Positions 1 to 14,122 of a DNA stretch of 45,886 nucleotides are shown here, piece by piece; positions within the stretch are counted from its first letter, which is position 1, and every line of letters starts with the position of its first letter. The DNA is from a virus. The notes under the pieces are model-generated. The model worked only from the letters and a program-made list of their open reading frames with translations. It made no database searches and was not told the origin of the DNA. The DNA is taken from IMG/VR virus record IMGVR_UViG_3300032236_000609, positions 1 through 45,886 of that record. The stretch is one strand, 5' to 3'. Made by a program: the position numbers and the translations under genes.

Positions 1-1331
1 GTTCAATCTATGCGTTTCTAGGTCAAGAAGATCCATGGCCAACCGTGAATGGTGTTGAAACGCCAATTCAACCAACTGAAGACATGTATTACTTAAAGAA
101 AACATTCAAAAACATGTTTGCTTTAAAACAATTGAACAGCAGTAATATTAGTTTGGTTCTACAGAGAGTGGACTGGATTGCAAATACTGTATATACCGCA
201 TACAATGATACATTAGACCTTCAAGCAAAAGACGAAAGTGGTTTGTTGAAGTATCAATTTTATATCAAAAATCGTTACGACCAAGTTTTCAAATGTCTAT
301 GGAACAACAATGGTGGCGTATCAACATACGAACCATTCTTTGAACCGGGAACATATCAAACCAACAACATTTTTGCTAATGCAGGCGATGGTTACAAATG
401 GAAATACATGTATACCATTGATGCAGGCATGAAAAAAACATTCATGGACTCTGTTTGGATGCCTGTTCCAATTGGTGCAAACACTCCACAACCATATCTA
501 ACAACCGCAGGTTGGGGTGATATTGAAGTTATTAACGTAACCAACGGCGGTTCTGGTTACGATGCAATTAACGATTACATTGTTGTCAAAGTTAATGGTG
601 ATGGTGCGGGTGCAGTAGGTAAAGTATCAGCATCTCAAGTTGTTAATGGTAGTATTGTTGATATTATAGTTCCACAAGGTGGTTCTGGCAACAACTACAC
701 CTATGCTAATGTGACTGTTACTGCATACACATCTTCCAATCAAAAATACTTGGCACCAGTAACAACTCAAGCCACTGCTATTGCACCTACATCTCCAGTA
801 GGTGGACACGCATATGATCCTCCATCTGAATTAGGTTGCAGTAACATTATGTTTGCTGTTGAATTCAATGGACAAGAAGGTGGAGTAATTCCAACTGATG
901 GTGTTGTATATCGTCAAGTTGGTCTACTAATTGACCCACAAGTCTATGGTAACACTACTGCCACGTTGGCCACGGGTTCAATTTACAACACAGCATTACA
1001 AGTCCAGTGCGCTTTTGGTCTAGGAACTTATATTCCGGATGAAATTGTAAATCAGTATGATAATGCTTCACCACCAAACTTGTTATTTTCAGGTACAGTT
1101 TTAAGTTTCAACACATCAACCAATGTATTACAGTTGATAAATACGAATGGAACTTTTGAATTGGGTCAGGCTATCACTGGTGTTCTATCTGGATGTTCCA
1201 GAACTGTTTTCAATGTGACTGAACCAGAAATTATACCATTCTCTGGATATCTAACATACATAGAGAACCGTCAAGGTGTCCAAAGAAGTGATGACGGCAT
1301 TGAACAATTCAAGTTTGTATTAGGTTACTAA
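1..1331 (+). CDS. gp8: Baseplate wedge protein gp8 (5' partial)
   Basis: Homologue of T4 gp8, a subunit of the baseplate wedge in the virion. The reading frame is open from base 3 at the window edge, so the true start lies upstream and 442 residues are visible; the GTG at 45 is internal. Landmarks match gp8 as I recall it: FLGQEDPW and QRVDW near the N-terminus (T4 FGRSEPW, RRDW), GDGYKWKYMY in the middle (T4 GDGYVWEYLF) and YIENRQ at the end (T4 YMENRP). T4 gp8 is 334 residues, so this protein is longer. The surplus consists of inserted beta-type segments: a GGSGY-containing one at about 510-740 and another at about 1085-1215 that resembles inserts in gp14 and gp15. It ends nine bases before the next gene. 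Family call is firm; the extent of the insertions is inferred from motif spacing. Confidence 0.85.
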   Translation, partial: SIYAFLGQEDPWPTVNGVETPIQPTEDMYYLKKTFKNMFALKQLNSSNISLVLQRVDWIANTVYTAYNDTLDLQAKDESGLLKYQFYIKNRYDQVFKCLWNNNGGVSTYEPFFEPGTYQTNNIFANAGDGYKWKYMYTIDAGMKKTFMDSVWMPVPIGANTPQPYLTTAGWGDIEVINVTNGGSGYDAINDYIVVKVNGDGAGAVGKVSASQVVNGSIVDIIVPQGGSGNNYTYANVTVTAYTSSNQKYLAPVTTQATAIAPTSPVGGHAYDPPSELGCSNIMFAVEFNGQEGGVIPTDGVVYRQVGLLIDPQVYGNTTATLATGSIYNTALQVQCAFGLGTYIPDEIVNQYDNASPPNLLFSGTVLSFNTSTNVLQLINTNGTFELGQAITGVLSGCSRTVFNVTEPEIIPFSGYLTYIENRQGVQRSDDGIEQFKFVLGY

Positions 1332-1340
1332 AGGAATAAA

Positions 1341-4300
1341 ATGGCTTTAAATTTCGATGCGGGTCCGTACTATGATGATTTCGACCCAAGCAAAAACTTC
1401 CACCGTATCTTGTTCAAACCTGGATTTTCAGTTCAGGCTCGTGAACTAACACAATCACAAACTATCTTACAGAACCAGATTTCTGAGTTTGCTTCTGCAA
1501 TTTACTCTCAGAATACTCCTGTAACAGGTGGACAAGTTACAACAAACTTTGGTTGTTACTATCTGAAACTCCAACCAACATATAATGGTGCGACTGTTGT
1601 TGCTGCAAACTTTGCTAACCAAGTTATTTTTGATTATCAAACCGGTACAATTCTTGCAAGAGTTATTGCAACTGTTGAAACTACAGCTAGTGGTTCTACT
1701 GCTGGTGACCCACCAACATTGATTGTTTCATATCTATCTGGAAACCATTTTACTGATGGTTTGACCATCCAGACCACAGGCGAAACAACATTCTACGCAA
1801 CTATTGCCAACTCCGATCCAGTTACAAATAACTATTCTACAGGTTTATCTTCTACAGCATCTGTGGCAAACGGTGTATTCTATATTGTTAATGGTTATTC
1901 ACAATCTCCATCAACTGGCCAAATCTATTCTATTGGTAACTTCGTTGATGTTACTCCACAAACAATTGTTCTAGACAAATACGATAACACTCCAAACTGC
2001 CGTATCGGTCTGGAAATCACTGAAACAATTTACGACTACGTTAATGACGCTTCGTTGTTGGATCCTGCCATTGGTGCATCCAACTATCAGGCACCAGGTG
2101 CAGACCGTTATGTTATTAACTTGAGTCTGGTTTCTTTGCCATTGACACTAGGTAACGACCAAAGTTTCATTGAATTGGTTCGTGTCGTTAATGGACAAAT
2201 CGTAAGTCAAGTTGATGGTACAGTATATTCAACGTTGGATGATTACTTTGCAAAACGTGATTATGAAACCAATGGTGATTACATTGTCAATGATTTCAAA
2301 CTAACTCCTTCTGCAAACGCTCAAGGTGTTGCATCCGAATACGATTTGGGTATTAGTAAAGGTATTGCATACGTTCACGGTTATCGTATCGAGGCACAAT
2401 CTGGCCAGACTATAACCAATAAACGTGCAAGAGATGTAAACGCAATTGTTGAAAATGCTGTTTATGTTGACTACGGAAACTACTTCACCGTAGATACTGT
2501 TGGCGGCATCTTTGACGTTGGCCAAATGCAACAAGTCAACTTCCATTGTGTTGGTTCTGCAAACGTTAACTCTACAAATGCAACAACCTACAACTCAACT
2601 TTAGTTGGTACTGGTTTCATGCGTGGTTTGGAATATGTTACTGGTACAGGTAGTAACACAAAATCTTACATCTATAATGCATATGTTTCAGACTTTACTG
2701 CAACCACAGTAAACGGAACTGCAAGCGGTGGTACTCCTTCAACATTGGTCGTTACAGATTCAGCTGGTCTATTCTCAAGTGTTGCAAATGCTTACTATGG
2801 TTTAACAATTACTGCAACTACAGGTGCGGTTGTTGACGTTCGAACTGTTACAAACTATCAAGTTTCAGGTTCAACCAAAACATTTACTGTTTCTACTCCA
2901 TTTACAGTAAATCCATCTGGTTCAACAGCAGTAGTAATCAATTTCAATCCAACAAACGTAAACTCAATTGTTACTGCAAATTCAACCTATGCATTGACCG
3001 CTAACGCAAACATCAATGCCGCATTTGGTAAGTATCAAGGTGTTGGTACAAACCCAACAGTATACAATAACTCCGGTAGTCCAGAGTTGGTGTTCCCAAT
3101 TGGTTATCCATTCGTTGCTAACGTTTCTAGTTCTAGTTACTATTCTACCCGTGTGTATAGAAACAAAACCATTAACGGTGGTTCTCTAACACTATATTCC
3201 ACATCTGGAAATAGTGGTGTTCCTCTATACTTTGAAGGTCCAACTGGTGCACAAACTGGTACCGTAAACCAACAAAACTTTATTGTTATCAATACTGCTA
3301 CAGGTAACGTACTGGACTTCACCACATCTGGAAACACCATCAATATTGATGCAAGTAGAACCTTTGCAACAATTACTTCTGCAACATACTCCGGTATGAC
3401 TGTTGACATTATTGCTAATGTGAGTGTTAATAATGGTGATAACGCACAGTTCGTCTTGAAGGCCAAAAACTTAGTTAAAGGCAATACAGCATATGGCAGT
3501 TCTTCATTGACTACTGTGACTGGTACGACATCAGTTGACTTGACTAAAGCACAAGCATTGATTGCTAAGAGTGGTGTTTCATACGGCGCAAAAATGTCTT
3601 TGTATGTAAATGACATTAAGAAAATTAGAAAAGTGTATGACACAGGAACAACAGGTGCTTCTATTAGTGGTGTTGCATTGTCCACATTTACTGATGTAAC
3701 AAACTACTATACACTAGACAATGGACAAAGAGATTCACACTACGATTTCGGTTCTGTCTCATTGATTCCTGGTGCACCATTGCCATCTGGAAACATTTTG
3801 GTTGTCTTTGATTACTATTCTCATAGTGCATCTGGAGATGGTTACTTCAGCATCCAGTCTTATACCGCAATTGCTTCTGGTGGTGCATCTTCATCTCCAG
3901 AAAACTATCCAGAAATTCCAGTTTATACTGCAAAAGATGGTAACTTCTACAAACTATCCGATTGCGTAGACTTTAGACCATGCCGTGTTAATGCACAGAC
4001 AGCATACATCTGGGAATTCTCAACAGGTTCACAACCATCAGGTTCTTCTGGTTTGGCCGCTGACGTTGGTATGTTGATTCCACAAAACTTGACCAACTAT
4101 CAAAGCAACTATGGTTACTATCTGGGACGCCAAGACCGTTTGGTGTTGACAAAAGATAAGAGTTTCCAAATTGTTCAAGGTACTCCATCTGTAAGTCCTT
4201 CGCTACCAACACAACCAACAGGTTCATTGTTGTTAGCTAACTTGTTGCATGATCCATACACCGCATACGTTCCTGGTGAAGGTCCTGCCGGTGTTACATC

Positions 4301-6593
4301 AAACTTGTCTATCAACAAGGTACTACACAAACGTTGGGCTAAGACAGACATTACTGACCTAGAAACACGTATCAATAACTTAGAATACTACACTTCATTG
4401 AGTGTATTGGAATCTACTGCTGCTTCTACACAAGTTATGGACAACCATGGCGTTTCTCGTCCAAACTATGGTATTCTAGTTGATGACTTCTCTGGTTACT
4501 CTACTGCTGATACAGGCAATGCAGACTATGCTGCCAATATCAACACAAGAAAAAATCAAATGTCTGCAATTCAGACTGTTAATAACTTCCAGTTGCAAAA
4601 CCCTGTTGTTTTGAACAGTGTTGGTACTTCTACTGGTACCAACACATATACTATTAATAGTGTTGAAGGTACACAGACAAATATCTTCACATTACCATAC
4701 ACAACAAAGAGTATTGCTTCTCAACCATTGGCAACAAGTGTTGTATCTGTTAATCCTTTTGCTGTTGTTAATCAACAAGGTGTTGCAAAATTAACTCCTC
4801 CAATGGACAATTGGGTTGATAATACTCAAGCACCTGCACTATTGGTCACAGACCCATCATTGCAAGTATATCAAGCAACTAACGGTGTCAACTTATTAAA
4901 TGCTGGTGACTTTGCAACCATTCCAGGTACATCGTCAACAATTTCAACCTCTGCCAGTGTTATGAACCACGGCAATCCAAACGTGAATAGTCCGTTTGGT
5001 CCTGTTGTCGGATATACAGCATCAACAACCCAAACATATGCAAGTCAGTTGCAAAACACAACTTCTGGTGCATATAGTCCAGTTTCGTCAACATTCGCAT
5101 CAAACAATGGTTACTTGACCAACATTGCTGTGTTGCCTTATATTCGTCCACAACAAATCGTTGTACAGGCACAAGGTCTATTGGTTAATACTCCATTGAC
5201 AACTTGGTTTGATGGTACAAATGTTGACCAATATATTACTTCACCTAATACAATTGAATTGACCAATGTATCATTACTAAATGGTGCATCTGTTGGATTC
5301 CAAAAGGGTGATGTTGTTGGTTTCTATATTTCTAACAGTTTCTATCCTGTTGCTCGTGTATTGCAAGTATACAACTATCCAAATGGCACTTCTGTTCGTT
5401 TGTATGTTGCAGAAATTGTTACTGCACCAAACAGTGTAGGTTCAACATCACTACAAAACGGCACATTTGATGTTAACGGAACTTATGTTCCTAACTCAGC
5501 AACTGCTAGAGGTACAGTGCCAGCAGGTGCTGTTGTAAGTATCAGTCTATCTGGAGAAATCTCTGGTGTTGGTGGTGGTTACGCAAATACCTTGAACGGT
5601 GGCGCTGTTACAAACTTATACTTGACACCTATTACACAAGGTTACTGCTCATTCTTGAATCAATATGGCGTATGGGGTGATCCAAATAACAGCACTTCTT
5701 ATATTGCTGCATTCCCAACACCATTGGTTTCAGGTGCAACTTATACTTTGACCGTGTCTTCCTCTGGTTCTGCAACAGTATATCAAAACGGCACTTCAAT
5801 TGGTTCAAGTTCTAGTTCAGCTTCTATATCAACAAGCACATTTGTTGCTGCAAGTTCTAGTCCAACAATTAGTTGGAATGCAACAAGTTCTGGTTCAACA
5901 GAATCAGCGTTTGCTATGACAATTACCGATTCTTCTGGTACTGTTGTATTCTCATCATTGACACCACCCAATTTGACATACACCAATGTTGCTTCACAAA
6001 CAGTAATGTATGGTGGTGGTGCATATTTCACAAATGCAAATACAATCTATCTTGGACCAAATGCATCTTCAGTTAACAACTATTATGCAAATTCACAAAT
6101 CAGTATTACTACCAAGTATGTCTATTCATTGAATATTGCATCAACTTATGTTCCTCCTCCTGCAATGGATTCTGGTGGCGGTGGTTCTGGTGGCGACACT
6201 GGTGATGGTAGTGGTTATGGTTGCGTTGTTGCAACTGAATTGGCTAAACAAAACAATGGTTGGTCTAAACGTGACATGTTGCGTTTGATGAGTTGGTCAT
6301 TCAAAGAACTAGACAAAACCACCACTGGTAACATCCTACATAGAGGTTATCAAGTTATTGGTCCAAACTTCTTGTTGCCAATCGTTAAGAAACGTGGAAC
6401 TATTTCTGCAAGATATATCAAATGGTCTTTCAATCAGTCCATAAATATGCTTCGAGGCAAGGAATACAATAAGATTTCTATACCAAATAGTTTGGCTTGG
6501 ATGTCTGCAATGTTTGTAACTGGACTATATGTTGTTACTAAAGAACAGGCTAAAGCAAGTTGGAAATCACTATTCAAGAAATTGGGAAAATAA
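1341..6593 (+). CDS. DUF4815-type giant virion structural protein
   Basis: 1750 residues, next to gp8, so probably a baseplate or baseplate-peripheral protein. The N-terminus (FDAGPYYDDFDPSKNFHRIL, then KPGFSVQARELTQSQTILQ) is the signature of DUF4815 proteins of T4-like phages of aquatic bacteria; YFAKRDYETNGDYIV and SKGIAYVHGYRIE at residues 310-350 continue that family. The middle is long, Ser/Thr/Asn-rich beta-type sequence. A Gly-rich linker at about residues 1607-1627 leads to Cys1628 in GCVVATELA, which looks like a CFI-box (CFIATA-type) C-terminal domain, followed by a hydrophobic stretch (LAWMSAMFVTGLYVV). The start ATG follows AAGGA with good spacing. The stop codon directly abuts the next ATG (TAAATG). 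Its exact baseplate position is not known to me. T4 has gp7 (1032 residues) next to gp8, but I see no clear gp7 motif here. Confidence 0.75.
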   Translation: MALNFDAGPYYDDFDPSKNFHRILFKPGFSVQARELTQSQTILQNQISEFASAIYSQNTPVTGGQVTTNFGCYYLKLQPTYNGATVVAANFANQVIFDYQTGTILARVIATVETTASGSTAGDPPTLIVSYLSGNHFTDGLTIQTTGETTFYATIANSDPVTNNYSTGLSSTASVANGVFYIVNGYSQSPSTGQIYSIGNFVDVTPQTIVLDKYDNTPNCRIGLEITETIYDYVNDASLLDPAIGASNYQAPGADRYVINLSLVSLPLTLGNDQSFIELVRVVNGQIVSQVDGTVYSTLDDYFAKRDYETNGDYIVNDFKLTPSANAQGVASEYDLGISKGIAYVHGYRIEAQSGQTITNKRARDVNAIVENAVYVDYGNYFTVDTVGGIFDVGQMQQVNFHCVGSANVNSTNATTYNSTLVGTGFMRGLEYVTGTGSNTKSYIYNAYVSDFTATTVNGTASGGTPSTLVVTDSAGLFSSVANAYYGLTITATTGAVVDVRTVTNYQVSGSTKTFTVSTPFTVNPSGSTAVVINFNPTNVNSIVTANSTYALTANANINAAFGKYQGVGTNPTVYNNSGSPELVFPIGYPFVANVSSSSYYSTRVYRNKTINGGSLTLYSTSGNSGVPLYFEGPTGAQTGTVNQQNFIVINTATGNVLDFTTSGNTINIDASRTFATITSATYSGMTVDIIANVSVNNGDNAQFVLKAKNLVKGNTAYGSSSLTTVTGTTSVDLTKAQALIAKSGVSYGAKMSLYVNDIKKIRKVYDTGTTGASISGVALSTFTDVTNYYTLDNGQRDSHYDFGSVSLIPGAPLPSGNILVVFDYYSHSASGDGYFSIQSYTAIASGGASSSPENYPEIPVYTAKDGNFYKLSDCVDFRPCRVNAQTAYIWEFSTGSQPSGSSGLAADVGMLIPQNLTNYQSNYGYYLGRQDRLVLTKDKSFQIVQGTPSVSPSLPTQPTGSLLLANLLHDPYTAYVPGEGPAGVTSNLSINKVLHKRWAKTDITDLETRINNLEYYTSLSVLESTAASTQVMDNHGVSRPNYGILVDDFSGYSTADTGNADYAANINTRKNQMSAIQTVNNFQLQNPVVLNSVGTSTGTNTYTINSVEGTQTNIFTLPYTTKSIASQPLATSVVSVNPFAVVNQQGVAKLTPPMDNWVDNTQAPALLVTDPSLQVYQATNGVNLLNAGDFATIPGTSSTISTSASVMNHGNPNVNSPFGPVVGYTASTTQTYASQLQNTTSGAYSPVSSTFASNNGYLTNIAVLPYIRPQQIVVQAQGLLVNTPLTTWFDGTNVDQYITSPNTIELTNVSLLNGASVGFQKGDVVGFYISNSFYPVARVLQVYNYPNGTSVRLYVAEIVTAPNSVGSTSLQNGTFDVNGTYVPNSATARGTVPAGAVVSISLSGEISGVGGGYANTLNGGAVTNLYLTPITQGYCSFLNQYGVWGDPNNSTSYIAAFPTPLVSGATYTLTVSSSGSATVYQNGTSIGSSSSSASISTSTFVAASSSPTISWNATSSGSTESAFAMTITDSSGTVVFSSLTPPNLTYTNVASQTVMYGGGAYFTNANTIYLGPNASSVNNYYANSQISITTKYVYSLNIASTYVPPPAMDSGGGGSGGDTGDGSGYGCVVATELAKQNNGWSKRDMLRLMSWSFKELDKTTTGNILHRGYQVIGPNFLLPIVKKRGTISARYIKWSFNQSINMLRGKEYNKISIPNSLAWMSAMFVTGLYVVTKEQAKASWKSLFKKLGK

Positions 6594-8753
6594 ATGACAA
6601 CACAAGTTCTCCAAAGTATCCAAAATTATACTGCAAACATCACATCGTATAATGGTTCTTCTCATATTGCCGTACTGGACCAACCTGTAAACGTTTCTTT
6701 GGGAATTAATAGCACCTATGGTGATGTAAATTCTACATATACGATTCAGGGTTTGCAAACTAACATTGCTAATGCTATTAGTGCAGGTAAACCATTACAG
6801 TTAGCCACCGATGAGGCAGGCAACTTTATTGGTATATTCAATGTGCCACCTGGAACATTTCAAACTGGTAGCAGAGTATTCCGTTTAGATAATCGTACTG
6901 TGATGACAGACCAAACTACTGCAACAACTTATGCAGAAGCAACATTTACTGCATCTGGTTTGGCCACAAATTCACAACAATTGGACTTTGCACCTTCTGT
7001 TGACTCATCTTCACAAACTTTTACTCAAGTAAGTCAACTACCTTCACAACTAATCAGCACGATTACCACATATTCACCTTACGATCCTATTGCTCAGACA
7101 TTCATGATTTCGCAAGGTAACTATCCAAATGGTGCGTTCTTGAATGGTGTGAAGTTGTTCTTCCAATCTAAACCTTCCAACAATGTACCTATTACAGTTT
7201 CTATCATTCCTACATTGAATGGTTATCCAACTGGTGGTGCATTGAGTTATTCAACAGTAACTTTGCAATCAAACCAAGTTGTAACATCTTCTGCACCACA
7301 TTATTTGGATCCAACAACTTACACCGAATTCATGTTTGAAGCACCAGTTTATGTTCAACCTGGTGTTTTGTATGCGGTCATGATTAAGGCTAGTTCACCT
7401 GATTATACATTGTATTACGCTCAACAAAATCAGATTGCTATCCCTTCCACTGCTAAAGCAAATCCAACTGATGCAAATCCAACCAACCCAACTAAAGTTG
7501 GCGCAGCACCTTACATTGGTGCATTGTTTGAATCACAAAACTCCATTACATGGACTGCCGACCAAACTAAAGATTTGATGTTTGTTCTAGACCAATGTGT
7601 ATTCCAACAAACAACAGCAACAGTTCCATTTGTTGTACCACAAGGTTTGCCATACAGAAAAGTGGCAGGTCAGGACTTGAAATATAAATTGGATGCTAAC
7701 ACCGTATCTAACTTATATGGTAACTTCTCTCCTAATCGTTCCGTTGACGCCTTGAACGTTTCTACAACCGACTTTAGTCCAACAGGAACAGAAATTGGTT
7801 ACTCATATCAAGCAACATTAAAAGGAAGTTTGAACCAAACTCCTATTACACCAATTACACCTGGCCAATTAGGCACAGCAATGCCAGACCACGTTTATTT
7901 GAACGATGGCCAAGGCGAACGTGTACTTAACAAATATACAAGCAACTCGTTCTCATTGTTTGCTACAATGACCACAAACGATCCAAATGTTTCTCCAATC
8001 ATTTCTGATGACGGCGTTTCATTGTTTGCAATCAAGTATATCATCAACAACATGGGTATTGGTAACAATGTAATCTCTGTTGTTAATGGTGGTACAGGTT
8101 ACGGACCAAATGCTTCTATTACAATTACCAATCCAGACACAGGTTCTTCTACACCGGCTCTAGGATTCACGACAAATACATCAGGTTCTATTACCAATGT
8201 GTATTCAATTTCTCCTGGTGCAGGTTATCTGACAACACCAACCATTACAATCTATGACCCAACAACAAGAAGTGGCAATGCTAATGCCATTATTTCTGTT
8301 CACGGTGAAACAGATTCTTCTGGTGGTAACTCATATGCAAAATACTTCACTAAGAAAGTTGTATTGGCACCAGGTAATGATTCTGGTGACTTACGTGTCT
8401 ATCTTGCTGCATATCAACCATTGGGAACAGGCATCTATGTTTACTACAAGATTTTGAGTTCACAAGATTCTTCACCATTCGAATCTGGTAAATGGCAGTT
8501 GATGACTTGCACAAACAACTTTACAACATATTCTACAAACAGAACTAATGTTATTGAATATGAATATGCACCTGGTGTATTCTTGTCCAATCAAGCAAAC
8601 AATACCGTGTCTTACACAAACACAAGTGGTCAAACATTCACATCATTCAACCAATTTGCAATCAAGGTTGTATTGGCATCCGATGATCCAACAAATGTTC
8701 CTTACTTGTCTTCATTGACAGCGATTGCTTTGCCACCAGGAACAGGAATGTAA
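6594..8753 (+). CDS. Virion structural protein, baseplate region
   Basis: 719 residues. The segment YSPYDPIAQTFMI, followed by YPNGAFLNGVKLFFQSK, then VPITVSIIPTLNGYPTGG and ENSITWTADQTKDLMF-like text near residues 155-325, is characteristic of a conserved virion protein of T4-like aquatic phages, often encoded beside or fused to DUF4815 proteins. Its specific role is not known to me. At residues about 490-570 (bases about 8065-8300) it carries a VVNGGTGYGPN...GAGYLTTPTITIYDP segment similar to the insert in gp8. The start codon directly follows the previous stop with no gap, and the nearest purine-rich stretch lies inside the upstream gene, so translation is probably coupled to it. An alternative is a functional counterpart of T4 gp9 or gp10 at the wedge periphery; I cannot show that. 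Confidence 0.65.
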   Translation: MTTQVLQSIQNYTANITSYNGSSHIAVLDQPVNVSLGINSTYGDVNSTYTIQGLQTNIANAISAGKPLQLATDEAGNFIGIFNVPPGTFQTGSRVFRLDNRTVMTDQTTATTYAEATFTASGLATNSQQLDFAPSVDSSSQTFTQVSQLPSQLISTITTYSPYDPIAQTFMISQGNYPNGAFLNGVKLFFQSKPSNNVPITVSIIPTLNGYPTGGALSYSTVTLQSNQVVTSSAPHYLDPTTYTEFMFEAPVYVQPGVLYAVMIKASSPDYTLYYAQQNQIAIPSTAKANPTDANPTNPTKVGAAPYIGALFESQNSITWTADQTKDLMFVLDQCVFQQTTATVPFVVPQGLPYRKVAGQDLKYKLDANTVSNLYGNFSPNRSVDALNVSTTDFSPTGTEIGYSYQATLKGSLNQTPITPITPGQLGTAMPDHVYLNDGQGERVLNKYTSNSFSLFATMTTNDPNVSPIISDDGVSLFAIKYIINNMGIGNNVISVVNGGTGYGPNASITITNPDTGSSTPALGFTTNTSGSITNVYSISPGAGYLTTPTITIYDPTTRSGNANAIISVHGETDSSGGNSYAKYFTKKVVLAPGNDSGDLRVYLAAYQPLGTGIYVYYKILSSQDSSPFESGKWQLMTCTNNFTTYSTNRTNVIEYEYAPGVFLSNQANNTVSYTNTSGQTFTSFNQFAIKVVLASDDPTNVPYLSSLTAIALPPGTGM

Positions 8754-8754
8754 T

Positions 8755-12925
<4,171 letters not shown>

Positions 12926-12926
12926 A

Positions 12927-13292
12927 ATGGCCGCAAGTTACGTAGACCAGTACCTAGAACAAGGTTCAACATTTACCAATCAACTGACACTCACAGATTC
13001 ATATGGTAATCCATATAATTTGAGTTTGTTTACTGTACAGAGTCAAGCAAAGAAATCCTACATCACTTCTAATGTTGCAATTAATTTTGTATCCACAATT
13101 AGTGATGCAGCAAATGGTGTTGTGACACTTTCTTTGCCTGCAACCACATCATCTACTGTACCATATGGTGAATTTGTTTATGATGTTATTATTACAGACC
13201 CATACGGTGCAGTTACCCGTGTATTGGAAGGTCGTGTTTTTGTATCGCCAGGCGTAACAAATATTACAACATCATATGGTACTGATGCATAA
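12927..13292 (+). CDS. Small conserved virion protein beside fibre genes
   Basis: 121 residues, starting MAASYVDQYLEQGSTFTNQL. The layout (YLEQGSTF, then LTDSYGNPYNLSLFTVQSQA, AANGVVTLSLPA and YDVIITDPYG ending in VLEGRVFVSPGVT) matches a small family found beside tail-fibre genes in T4-like phages. The repeated beta strands suggest an immunoglobulin-like or baseplate-upper-protein-like fold, which would make it a fibre adaptor; that is inference. The start is one base after the fibre stop, and its stop overlaps the next start by one base (TAATG), so it is translated as part of the same chain. Confidence 0.6.
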   Translation: MAASYVDQYLEQGSTFTNQLTLTDSYGNPYNLSLFTVQSQAKKSYITSNVAINFVSTISDAANGVVTLSLPATTSSTVPYGEFVYDVIITDPYGAVTRVLEGRVFVSPGVTNITTSYGTDA

Positions 13293-14086
13293 TGCCAATT
13301 GTTACCGTAACACCTTCTAGACCAATAAGTGTAAGTGTTGGTGGAAATCAACGTTTAAATACGAATATTTCCCAAAACGCAGCCATAACTATGGCTACGG
13401 TAAATCAAGTAAACAAAGAAACCGTCCAGTCTTCTACAATCTTTGTTGGTTTATCTGAATACTCCAACGTTACACCAGGAAATGCAGGAAATGTTGTTAT
13501 CGTCAATGATAACACATCAAATACCACTGGATTTATCAACTTTACTTACGATACATCTGGAACAGCCAATAATTTATATACATCCAACGGTCACCTAACA
13601 TACGTTCCATCATCTGGATTATTGGGTTCTGGTGGTCTACTTATCAGCAAGATAGCAGAAGTTACATCTAATACAGTATACTTAACTTCACCAAACGTTC
13701 TGTATACGATAGATAGTTTTTCTTCTATGGATTATAGAAGTGCTTTCTACCAAATACAGATTGAGAATGCAGAAAACTTTGAAGTATTGACCTTAAATGT
13801 ATTGAATACCGATGATGGAGTTACAATTACACCATATAGTGTAACCTATAATAATTATCCATTGGGCAACTTCAATGCTGCTTTGATAAATGGAACAGTA
13901 TACGTTTACTACAATCCAAATTATCAAGGAACAAATTTAACATTTATTCGTAACATCATTTCTAGACTGGAACAACCTGCGCCATCTGGAGATTTGGGTT
14001 ACGATGCTGATCCGGCAACTGTATTTTACGACTTTGGATATGATAGTATTCATGCCACATTATTCTACGATAATGGATATGTTTGA
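13292..14086 (+). CDS. Putative virion structural protein, unknown role
   Basis: 264 residues, beta-rich, no recognised catalytic motif. The start overlaps the previous stop by one base. The middle has FYQIQIENAENFEVLTLNVL and YVYYNPNYQGTNLTFIRNII, and a Pro-containing joint (RLEQPAPSG) leads to a C-terminal tail with three imperfect Gly-Tyr-Asp repeats (LGYDADPATVFYDFGYDS and on to FYDNGYV). I recall similar proteins listed as virion structural proteins in aquatic T4-like phages but cannot name a function. Its stop codon TGA (14084-14086) lies partly inside a late-promoter octamer for the next gene. Confidence 0.55.
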   Translation: MPIVTVTPSRPISVSVGGNQRLNTNISQNAAITMATVNQVNKETVQSSTIFVGLSEYSNVTPGNAGNVVIVNDNTSNTTGFINFTYDTSGTANNLYTSNGHLTYVPSSGLLGSGGLLISKIAEVTSNTVYLTSPNVLYTIDSFSSMDYRSAFYQIQIENAENFEVLTLNVLNTDDGVTITPYSVTYNNYPLGNFNAALINGTVYVYYNPNYQGTNLTFIRNIISRLEQPAPSGDLGYDADPATVFYDFGYDSIHATLFYDNGYV

Positions 14087-14092
14087 TAAATA
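14085..14092 (+). promoter_or_regulatory. T4-type late promoter GATAAATA
   Basis: Matches the T4 late consensus TATAAATA in seven of eight positions. It overlaps the stop of the upstream gene and lies 31 bases before the 2072-residue fibre start, with AAGG at 14112-14115 as Shine-Dalgarno. Confidence 0.65.
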
Positions 14093-14122
14093 CACGGTAG
14101 TCGAATTAACTAAGGTTTAAGA

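Noticed and set aside
1136-1143. GATAAATA inside gp8, and similar octamers at 6440-6447 and 8886-8893
   Set aside because: They lie 85-198 bases from the next start within coding sequence and may be chance in AT-rich DNA; not listed as promoters.
3140-3685. Minus-strand open frame of 181 codons
   Set aside because: Antisense to the DUF4815 gene, no ribosome site, and its hydrophobic composition follows from the opposite strand of Ser/Thr/Asn-rich codons.
8725-8754. Upstream ATG for the small coiled-coil gene
   Set aside because: It overlaps the previous gene and adds a Cys/Gln segment unlike the family; the ATG at 8755 fits better.
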